Positions 1-5,664 of a DNA stretch of 6,076 nt are shown here, one piece after another. Source of the DNA: an uncultured Lachnospiraceae bacterium (GTDB taxonomy: Bacteria > Bacillota > Clostridia > Lachnospirales > Lachnospiraceae); NCBI GenBank assembly GCA_937910785.1, contig CALDLG010000211.1, positions 1 to 6,076 on the forward strand, in the 5' to 3' direction. The translations under genes were made by a program, and so were the position numbers. Below the pieces are notes generated by a model. That model was not told the origin of the DNA. It searched no databases and worked only from the letters and a program-made list of their open reading frames with translations. Every line of letters starts with the position of its first letter. Position 1 is the stretch's first letter.

Positions 1-2821
1 ATACTGTATGTAATGGCGGTTCAGCGCATCTAACGGACAGGTTTCGATCTCGCTTGTATCCGCAAGCAGTCTGTGAATGCGCTCCTCTCCTCCGGGCAGC
101 AGGCGGATCTCGTTTTTCGACGCCGCCGCATCAAAGATGTCATCCCACGACAGAAGATGCTTCAAAATATAATTAAACTGGTTATAGACGGTCGTTCTGG
201 AAGTCCAGATATCCTCAAAGGTAAGCGTCGTATCGAACTTCGCGTTGAGCGTTTCCAGAACGATTCGCTTATTGGCTTCGTTTAAAATCTCGATCTTCGG
301 ATAGTTTGTCCGAAGATAGCGGACCCGCTCAACCGCCTCCCGCTCGCCGCGTTCCCCGAAATGTCTGCCGATATAGAGCGAATACACGAATTCCAGCTTC
401 GTCATGCCGCCCAGCTGCGCCAGGACGCGCAGCGCCATTCTGTATGGAAATCTGGGTATTCTCGTGACAGGATCTCGCTCAAAGTATTTTAACATCTGTT
501 CCTGAAAGATATCCACATACAAATCCCTGTACTCGAACATAGCCTTCCCGACATCCGTCACAAAAAACTTCATATCCCGTTCGACCAGCGCACCGATCTT
601 CACACAGTGGGACACATTGTTGTGGTTGATGGTAATCGACTCGCGGGGCAGTCCTTTGGCAAAGGTTTCATATTTTTCCAGCGTCGGCAGAACCAGATTC
701 CGGTAATAGGCATCGATCTGATAATCTCCGACCGTCCGAAACGTCCGTTTAATCCCCGATGTTCTGGAAGCCTTATTGACGATAAATTCTCTTTCAATCC
801 GATCCGGGTCCTTGTTAACCTCGGCAATCCGCAGACTCAGGCTGTCGGAGAACTCATCCAGATCGAGCGACTCCGAAAGCTCCACAATAATCGGTGCATC
901 GGGGTCCTTCGTAATATGACCGCCGCCCTTTGCGGCGCGCAGATTCAATTTATCGATATAATCCGCCAGAATGCGGTCCTGATCGCGAAGCGCCTGAATT
1001 ACCGCGTGCAGGGCGCTGAAATCCTTCGGATCGATATCTTCAAATTTCGCCACCTGATCGGAGATGATCATCGGAACGATAATATAGGATACCTTATCCG
1101 GCCGGCCGCTGTCCTTCCTGAGAGACCGCCCTACCGCCTGAATGATATCGACAATAATTTTTCGGGTCAGAAAAATAAACCGCGTCGATGATCGGCACAT
1201 CCACTCCCTCCGTCAGACAGCGGGCATTGGAAAGCACCCCGTAGGGCGCCTGAATAAACGCGTCGAAAATCTCCTTACGCGTTCCGGCATTCATCGTGCC
1301 GTTCACATGGCCGGCATACACATCCGCCTTTTCAATATGATCATGGAGTGAGGAAATCACCTCCGCGACAGGAGTTCCTTCCGCCGGGTCGATAAACTGC
1401 TTTGCATTTTCGATATTCCTGTGATATGAAATCACCTTATGAATGCCGATATCTCCCATCACCTTTGCCAGAAGAACCTGCTTGAACAGCGTCTGCGCAT
1501 CGACCTTCCGGTCCCCCGTGCTGATGATCTGATTATCGCGGATCATCTGCAAAAGCTCGCTTTCGTTCATACAGCAGAGCACGATTCTGTAATCGCTGAT
1601 GATTCCCTGCTCAATCGCTTCACGAAAGGGAAGCGCGGTAAAGGTCATTCCGTACTGCTCCTCATTGTCCATCGAAAACACCTCATAGTTCAGCTGTCTG
1701 GCCCGGCCAACGATATGCGGATTGACGAAACGCTCCGTAGCCGTCATAAACAGCCTCTTCTTACAGGGAATAAATTTATCGTACATTCCCAGCAGAAACA
1801 TCTGAGAATCTTTATTTCCGGCCGTTCTGTGCGCCTCGTCAAAGAACGCAATATCAAAAGAAAAGCCTTCAAAGTCCTGCATGACGGCGACAACAGCATC
1901 TAACGACTGGTAGGTGGAAAAGACCACCTTATCCCTCTCCGTTTCATATTCCAGAAACGCCCGGACCGCTTCCGAATCCGTCGTTACCGGCACGCCGATA
2001 CGGAAATCATCCGGCACATAATCTTCTTCCATATCGTGCTCCGCCACCGTCCGGTCACTGCAGACACACAGATAATGAAACGGAGCCTGCGCCTGCGGCA
2101 TCCAGGCTTCCAGCGTCTGCTTAATGAGCGCCAGATTCGGAGCGGCAAATAACACCGTATGCGCGTTCAGCCTTTCCTTAATCCAGAGCGCCGTAAGCGT
2201 CTTTCCCGTTCCACAGGCGGCAAGCAGCTTTCCTCTGTCCGCACGCTCCAGTCCGGCAAGCGCCTCATCGATCATTTTCACCTGATGAGGCCTCGGAGAA
2301 AGTTTTTCTTTCCGGACAGCCGCATTTCCGGTATTGGCAAACTCATACAGCCATGAAAAAAAGTCCTCCCGCAGAGCCATAAGCGAGTCCCGCAGAATGA
2401 CGAACTGATTCTTCTTTTTATAAGCCTGCTTCGGAAGGGTATAACAGTTCGCAAAAATACAGCGTTCCGTCGTATGCTCCGACTCGGCCCAAAAAGAGGT
2501 CAGATCGTCATAGGAGGGTGCCTCTGCCGCCGAACGGAACTTCACCTGATAGGCCGTCGATGCGCCGTTTTCCGACAGATACAGACCGTCAACCCCGCTG
2601 TCCTTCTTCTCCAGCCTGTATTTTTCTCTGTACTGCTCCGGAATATCGGGTCCCATATACAGTTCCCTGATCTGATACAGCTCCTTATAACGGATAAAAT
2701 AAGAAAAGGCAAACTGCTCAAAGGCATCGCCCTTTTCTTTGGCCGTTTCAACCCGCTCGATGGCCTTCTCCAGTTCCTCCCAGCACGCATAACGCTGTTT
2801 ATAGATTTTGTGAAAAGTCAT
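1..2821 (-). pseudogene. Mrr-like nuclease / SF2 DEAH-box helicase, frameshifted and cut by the left window edge
   Basis: Seen: from ATG at 2821 the protein has an N-terminal PD-(D/E)xK-like segment (KGDAFEQF at residues 30-37, D78 in GVDGL, Q92-x-K94 in YQVKF). An SF2 helicase follows: RPHQ 177-180, Walker A AACGTGKT 201-208, motif Ia FAAPNLALI 225-233, DEAH 328-331, FMTATER 358-364, HKVISYHRN 461-469, motif V NARCLTEGVDVP 532-543. After DPK (552-554) the frame is lost and would stop at 1094. Motif VI (QAVGRSLR, 1117-1140) and the rest lie in another frame, which I checked is open from 1155 to base 1. The C-terminal region includes a segment (RMALRVLAQLGGMTKLEF) resembling winged-helix parts of AlwI-like restriction enzymes; that link is weak. 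The domain order suggests an ATP-driven DNA restriction or defence enzyme (inference). GGAGGG at 2830-2835 supports the start. It lies downstream of the NifX-like gene, with 65 bp between them. Helicase certain; nuclease fold likely; pathway unknown. Confidence 0.88.
1151..1162 (-). other. Frameshift site in the helicase gene (A5 run)
   Basis: On the minus strand the codons read GAC CCG AAA AAT, then the family sequence resumes as ATT GTC GAT ATC (IVDI, leading into the QAVGR motif) one base later. Removing one A from the A5 run at 1158-1162 gives an uninterrupted frame reading DPKIIVDIIQAVGR. A two-base loss from a lost Ser codon (DPKNS-IVDI) fits equally well. The shift needed is +1 (or -2), not the usual -1 of programmed slippage. 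Confidence 0.85.
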
Positions 2822-2829
2822 ATATGGCG

Positions 2830-2835
2830 CCCTCC
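2830..2835 (-). promoter_or_regulatory. Ribosome binding site of the helicase gene
   Basis: Minus-strand GGAGGG lies 8 bases before ATG at 2821. It fixes the helicase start just after the 15-bp repeat block, and no better upstream start is visible. Confidence 0.65.
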
Positions 2836-2838
2836 ATA

Positions 2839-2898
2839 CCGCTTATCTGCATAACATGTATCTACATACCATTTATCCGCATACGCTTATCTGCATCT
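2839..2898. repeat. Four ~15-bp tandem repeats between the NifX-like gene and the helicase
   Basis: The plus-strand units are CCGCTTATCTGCATA (2839), ACATGTATCTACATA (2854), CCATTTATCCGCATA (2869) and a last copy around ACGCTTATCTGCAT (2883). The period is 15, 15, then 14 bases. GCTTATCTGCAT is identical at 2841-2852 and 2885-2896. The minus-strand core is TATGCRGATAA. The stop codon of the NifX-like gene falls inside the distal unit, and the block ends just before the helicase ribosome binding site. Function unknown: a protein-binding array or simple local duplication. Confidence 0.75.
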
Positions 2899-3303
2899 CT
2901 CTCCGTTTCCGGAGCAGCCATGCCTATTCTCTCCGCAGGAATGTCCCTCCCCATGATGATGCCCTTCTCCATGATGGCTGCAGCAAACATCCTTTTGAAA
3001 TGCAAGGCTTCCCGCAAGCAGCTGCTCCACCGCCTCATCCGCACTGCCGGACACCCCGCCGTAAAGACGGATTCCCGACTGCGCCAATGCCTCCTGCGCG
3101 CCTGCCCCGATTCCGCCGCAGATGAGCGTATCCACTCCCAGTCCTGAAAGCATCCCTGCCAAAGCGCCATGGCCGCTTCCCTGCGTATCCACAACCTGTG
3201 TGTCCGTCACCTGACCATCCGCCGTCTCATAAATCTTAAACTGCTCCGTATGCCCGAAATGCTGGAATATATTTCCGTTTTCGTAAGTAACCGCTATTTT
3301 CAT
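2887..3303 (-). CDS. NifX/NifB-like dinitrogenase iron-molybdenum cofactor family protein with His/Cys-rich tail
   Basis: A 138-residue protein. Residues 1-105 match the Nitro_FeMo-Co (NifX/NifY/NifB C-terminal) fold: MKIAVTYENG start, FQHFGH at 13-18, VDTQGSGHGALAGML at 38-52, VDTLICGGIG at 57-66, and a GI-x-L-YGGVSG strand near 78-86. Family members bind iron-sulfur or FeMo-cofactor precursors. Stand-alone copies are common in anaerobes that do not fix nitrogen, and their job is mostly unknown. The tail from about residue 107 is rich in Cys (107, 108, 123, 130, 137) and His, with HHGEG at 110-114 repeated at 116-120, so metal binding is likely (inference). AGGAAG at 3312-3317 lies 8 bases before the ATG. 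The gene starts 48 bases after the upp stop and is probably cotranscribed with it. No nif genes are visible in the window. Confidence 0.9.
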   Translation of the reverse strand: MKIAVTYENGNIFQHFGHTEQFKIYETADGQVTDTQVVDTQGSGHGALAGMLSGLGVDTLICGGIGAGAQEALAQSGIRLYGGVSGSADEAVEQLLAGSLAFQKDVCCSHHGEGHHHGEGHSCGENRHGCSGNGERCR

Positions 3304-3311
3304 AACACTGA

Positions 3312-3317
3312 CTTCCT
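3312..3317 (-). promoter_or_regulatory. Ribosome binding site of the NifX-like gene
   Basis: Minus-strand AGGAAG within a purine-rich run, 8 bases before ATG at 3303. It supports this start. Confidence 0.6.
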
Positions 3318-3327
3318 TTCTTCTTTC

Positions 3328-3343
3328 GGCGGCTTTGGCCGCC
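3328..3343. other. Small hairpin between upp and the NifX-like gene
   Basis: GGCGGC and GCCGCC pair around a 4-base loop, about 8 bases past the upp stop. On the minus strand it is followed by GAAAGAAG, not a T run, so it is not a normal intrinsic terminator. It could stabilise the upp 3' end or reduce readthrough slightly. Confidence 0.45.
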
Positions 3344-3351
3344 TGTTTACG

Positions 3352-3981
3352 TTATTTCGTACCAAAAATCCGATCTCCGGCATCTCCCAGTCCGGGAACG
3401 ATATAACCGTGTTCGTTCAATTTTTTGTCCAGCGCCCCGATATATAAGTCTACATCCGGATGGGCCTCCTGCATTCTGGCAACGCCTTCCGGCGCGGCAA
3501 TAATGCACATGAAATGGATTTTCTGACAGCCCCTTTCCTTCAGCATACGGATTGCCGCTACGGAAGAACCTCCGGTAGCGAGCATGGGGTCAGTTACGAA
3601 AATTTCTCTCTCCGCACAGTCTGCCGGAAGCTTACAGTAATATTCGACCGGCTCTAAAGTTTTCGGATCGCGGTACAGTCCGATATGTCCGACTTTGGCA
3701 GTCGGTATCAGTTCCAGAATACCGTCTACCATGCCAAGACCTGCGCGCAGAATCGGCACCACCGCCATCTTCTTACCGCACAGTTCCTTAACCGTAGTTT
3801 TACAGATGGGTGTCTCAATTTCCACATCGGTAAGCATCAGGTTTCTGGTCGCCTCATAGCAGATGAGCATTGAAATTTCCTTAATCGTCTGCCGAAAATC
3901 TTTTGTTCCGGTTTCAATGCGCCTGATATAACCGATTTTATGCCGTATTAAAGGGTGTTCCATAATCAATGTTTCAGCCAT
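3352..3981 (-). CDS. upp: Uracil phosphoribosyltransferase
   Basis: Catalyses uracil + PRPP to UMP + diphosphate in cytosolic pyrimidine salvage. The protein is 209 aa, the usual length of bacterial Upp. Visible family motifs: RAGLGMVDG at 79-87 (PRPP/flexible region), the PRPP-binding loop DPMLATGGS at 131-139, and the C-terminal uracil-binding stretch IVPGLGDAGDR at 194-204, ending in FGTK. The frame is open upstream to an ATG at 4059. MAETLIMEHPLIRHKIG at 3981 is the conserved N-terminus, and 4059 falls at or before the predicted transcription start, so 3981 is chosen. The ribosome site is modest (GGAG about 11 bases upstream). It is the first gene of a likely upp / NifX-like / helicase run, and the two genes after it have no evident link to uracil salvage. 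Confidence 0.98.
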   Translation of the reverse strand: MAETLIMEHPLIRHKIGYIRRIETGTKDFRQTIKEISMLICYEATRNLMLTDVEIETPICKTTVKELCGKKMAVVPILRAGLGMVDGILELIPTAKVGHIGLYRDPKTLEPVEYYCKLPADCAEREIFVTDPMLATGGSSVAAIRMLKERGCQKIHFMCIIAAPEGVARMQEAHPDVDLYIGALDKKLNEHGYIVPGLGDAGDRIFGTK

Positions 3982-4064
3982 AATCCGTATTTCTCCATCC
4001 TGTTTTTTCTTTATAGAATCTATCGTGGAATTTCTTTTTCTGAAATCCCTGCCTGTCATAGCTA

Positions 4065-4093
4065 ATCATAACATATCCAGCCGTCGTTGTAAC
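4065..4093 (-). promoter_or_regulatory. Predicted promoter of upp
   Basis: On the minus strand, GTTACA (4093-4088, 4 of 6 to TTGACA) is followed after 17 bases by TATGAT (4070-4065). The bases before the -10 are TGT, giving an extended -10 (TGTTATGAT). Transcription would start near 4058, leaving a leader of about 76 bases before ATG 3981. I see no clear PyrR-type or uracil-responsive attenuator in that leader. Confidence 0.6.
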
Positions 4094-4100
4094 TATCATT

Positions 4101-4172
4101 TCCCCGGTTTTATGAATTCCCGCACTCCTCCGGGAAATCCGCAAAAACGGGGGCCGGTTTTAACCGGACCGG
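4101..4172. repeat. Cluster of short GC-rich inverted repeats in the divergent intergenic region
   Basis: TTCCCG (4117-4122) pairs with CGGGAA (4131-4136) over an 8-base loop. CCGGTT (4154-4159) pairs with AACCGG (4162-4167) over a 2-base centre. CCGGTTTT occurs at 4104-4111 and again at 4154-4161, and CCCCGGTTTT (4102-4111) can also pair imperfectly with AAAACGGGGG near 4144-4153. The block lies upstream of the upp promoter and of the MerR-side promoter. No convincing gene is seen from 4094 to 4299. Role unknown. Confidence 0.5.
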
Positions 4173-4299
4173 AAATAACCCTCGTATTTATTATATTAAG
4201 AAAGATCGGTGGGCATTGCGAGCTCTCAGTTTTTGGTCAGACAGACCGTCCGCGAAATTCCTCTCATTCTCTCAAATATTCGAAAAATTGAAAAAACCC

Positions 4300-4330
4300 T
4301 TGACTGTAAACCTTGTTGATACCTTATATT
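4300..4330 (+). promoter_or_regulatory. MerR-type promoter with 19-bp spacer
   Basis: TTGACT (4300-4305) and TATATT (4325-4330) each match the consensus at 5 of 6, but are 19 bases apart instead of 17. A 19-20 bp spacer is the hallmark of promoters activated by MerR-family regulators, and a MerR gene follows, so autoregulation is a reasonable inference. The spacer shows a weak dyad only. ACCTT occurs twice, at 4310 and 4321. Transcription would start near 4337, upstream of the ribosome site at 4356. Confidence 0.65.
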
Positions 4331-4355
4331 TCAAGAAAGATAATCGTTTTGTAAC

Positions 4356-4361
4356 AGGAGG
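4356..4361 (+). promoter_or_regulatory. Ribosome binding site of the ABC-transporter remnant
   Basis: A perfect AGGAGG, 7 bases before ATG at 4369. It indicates that this short reading frame starts as a real gene would. Confidence 0.7.
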
Positions 4362-4368
4362 ATACGGC

Positions 4369-4497
4369 ATGGAGGTTTTCGTACAAACCAATAATATCAC
4401 GAAACGATATGGGCAAAATATGTTGAAATCTAATATCTTTCAAGTTGGAATGTACTTTGAAAAAGGAGGTAAATGTTATGACGATAAAAGAAGTTGA
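4369..4497 (+). pseudogene. 5' remnant of an ABC-transporter ATP-binding gene (42 codons)
   Basis: The first residues, MEVFVQTNNITKRYG, are the typical start of a BcrA-like ABC ATPase, including the A-loop aromatic of TKRYG. The following VGMYFEKGG can be aligned with the usual V-x-M-x-I-E-K-G-E segment that precedes the Walker A strand. No Walker A, signature or Walker B follows: the frame stops at 4497, 20 bases inside merR. It has a strong ribosome site. The merR Shine-Dalgarno falls on the codons for its EKGG, so the gene looks truncated by a deletion that joined its 5' end to merR. It may still be translated as a leader peptide coupled to merR. The N-terminal similarity is recognised by eye only. 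Confidence 0.6.
4462..4469 (+). promoter_or_regulatory. Ribosome binding site of the merR-family gene
   Basis: AAAGGAGG lies 8 bases before ATG at 4478. It decides the start: the frame is open further up to an ATG at 4445, but that start has no such site and 4478 begins the conserved MTIKEVEEQTG. Confidence 0.85.
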
Positions 4498-5329
4498 GGA
4501 ACAGACGGGATTAAAACGTTCCAATATACGATTTTATGAAAAGGAAAGACTTATAGAGCCGTCACGAAATGATCAAAACGGATATAGGGATTATTCTGAA
4601 AAGGACATTGAAAATATTAAAAAAATTGCTTATTTGCGTACATTGGAAATTTCTATTGACGACATTCGCAATATCATATCTGATAAAGTGTCTTTAACAG
4701 AAATGATAGAAAAGCAGGCTGCAACAATTCAAACACAAATAGAGAGATTAATCAAAGCGAAAACTATGTGTGAGAGAATGCTTGAATCCGGAAATGTCAG
4801 CTTTGATGAATTACAGGTTGAAAAATATGTAGAAAATCCGGAAAGTTATTGGAATGATAATAAATCCGTTTTCAAACTGGATTCCGTCAGTTTTCTGTAT
4901 ATATGGGGCAGCCTCATTACCTGGGCAATCATTACATCATTGTGTTTGATAATCGGGATATTATCATATACCAAATTGCCATCAGAAATTCCTGTTCAGT
5001 GGGATAACGGGATAGTAACTTCGGCCGTCGATAAAAAATTCATTTTTGCATATCCGTTAGCTTGTATTTGTATCCGTGTTTTGTTAAGACCAGTTATCTA
5101 TATGAGATTTTTGATGACCTGTCTCTATGGAGAACTTATAACGGAATATTTATCAAATTATTTATGTTTTATTTCATTATCAGTAGAAATATATTCCATT
5201 TTGTTTGTACATGGATTGGTAAAAAGCATTGTTGCTGTTTTCTTTGCAGATACAATCGTGCTCATTGGGATATTGATTGCAGGAATTACTAAAATAAATC
5301 CGGTTCATCACCCAATGTTCAAAAAATAA
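4478..5329 (+). CDS. MerR-family transcriptional regulator with C-terminal DUF1648-like membrane domain
   Basis: A 283-aa protein. Residues 1-70 are a MerR winged helix-turn-helix: MTIKEVEEQTGLKRSNIRFYEKERLI (helix-turn-helix plus the RFYE signature at 18-21), NGYRDYSEKDI near 34-44 (wing), then IAYLRTLEISIDDIRNII. Residues 71-105 look like the dimerisation coiled coil. After a linker come hydrophobic segments near 138-164, 188-204, 222-246 and 250-271. Between the first two sits LPSEIPVQWD (167-176), resembling the LPxxIPxHWxxxG motif of DUF1648/SdpI-type proteins. Usual MerR regulators are soluble, so this one should be membrane-tethered and may sense an envelope or antimicrobial signal (inference). 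No Cys-based metal site like that of MerR/CueR is evident. The gene is AT-rich relative to the left half. It overlaps the end of the ABC remnant by 20 bases and lies behind a 19-bp-spacer promoter. Confidence 0.9.
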   Translation: MTIKEVEEQTGLKRSNIRFYEKERLIEPSRNDQNGYRDYSEKDIENIKKIAYLRTLEISIDDIRNIISDKVSLTEMIEKQAATIQTQIERLIKAKTMCERMLESGNVSFDELQVEKYVENPESYWNDNKSVFKLDSVSFLYIWGSLITWAIITSLCLIIGILSYTKLPSEIPVQWDNGIVTSAVDKKFIFAYPLACICIRVLLRPVIYMRFLMTCLYGELITEYLSNYLCFISLSVEIYSILFVHGLVKSIVAVFFADTIVLIGILIAGITKINPVHHPMFKK

Positions 5330-5336
5330 TATCAAA

Positions 5337-5453
5337 AAGTTTTACGACTTCTTAGATATTAAAAGTAACTGTAAGAGATACGAGCAGGAAAATCCGGGCG
5401 GTAAAACGCTCAAAGAGCAGGAGCAGGAAGTTAATTTTGTAACCGGCCTGTAA
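5337..5453 (+). pseudogene. 3'-end fragment of an unrecognised gene
   Basis: Directly after merR a coding-like stretch reads KFYDFLDIKSNCKRYEQ, then ENPGGKTLKEQEQEV, and ends NFVTGL at TAA 5451-5453. There is no ATG or ribosome site, and the frame upstream only runs through the merR 3' end. It looks like the last ~38 codons of a gene whose front is gone. I do not recognise the family with confidence. Its last 23 bases overlap the end of the convergent kinase-like fragment. Otherwise nothing is seen in 5330-5430: no terminator hairpin follows merR. Confidence 0.4.
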
Positions 5454-5664
5454 TAAAATCTACGTTTTTCTCAACAGATATTGTCCCGTCAACGCGTATG
5501 ACAGGACATTTCAAGGATTGCGTCCATTCTTCAACAGTGTTTTCCGGACGGGATCTGACAAGTTCAAAAAACTTTTCTTCCTGCTCATTCAAATCTCCGC
5601 CCGGCAGCATTCTGTTGCCAAAACTTTTACGGAAGCTATTTAAAATGAAGCTCTGAAGGATTAT
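5431..5664 (-). pseudogene. 3'-end fragment of a small P-loop kinase/ATPase-like protein
   Basis: The minus frame from 5664 to TAA at 5431-5433 reads IILQSFILNSFRKSFGNRM, then LPGGDLNEQEEKFFELVRSR, and ends with LKCPVIRVDGTISVEKNVDF. The CPVIRVDGT...ENV-type ending resembles the C-terminus of small adenylate-kinase-like P-loop proteins. No Walker A, start codon or ribosome site precedes it, and the frame meets a stop at 5686-5688, inside the methyltransferase gene. It is in a different frame from the methyltransferase, whose stop codon (5661-5663) coincides with the first codon of the recognisable homology. This suggests a deletion that removed the kinase 5' part and abutted its 3' end to the methyltransferase. 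Family name is a moderate guess. Confidence 0.5.

Noticed and set aside
1094..1168. Programmed ribosomal frameshift or transcriptional slippage in the helicase
   Set aside because: The shift needed is +1 (or -2), and the run is only five A's with no classical slippery heptamer or nearby stem, so mutation or sequencing error is more likely.
607..1191. Plus-strand 194-codon open frame
   Set aside because: It lies opposite the open C-terminal frame of the helicase, has no ribosome site and shows no family features; it is a shadow of the minus-strand gene.
1..2821. Full type ISP restriction-modification enzyme
   Set aside because: The nuclease-helicase order fits, but no methyltransferase motif is visible in the part within the window; not claimed.
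2839..2898. CRISPR array
   Set aside because: Units are about 15 bp, directly adjoining, with no spacers.
3328..3343. Intrinsic terminator after upp
   Set aside because: Only a 6-bp stem, with no T run in the direction of transcription.
3352..4059. N-terminally extended Upp (235 aa)
   Set aside because: The extra 26 residues are not in the family, and the upstream ATG sits at or before the predicted transcription start.
4025..4291. Plus-strand 88-codon open frame between upp and merR
   Set aside because: No ribosome site, and it covers the hairpin block and promoter regions with no recognisable protein pattern.
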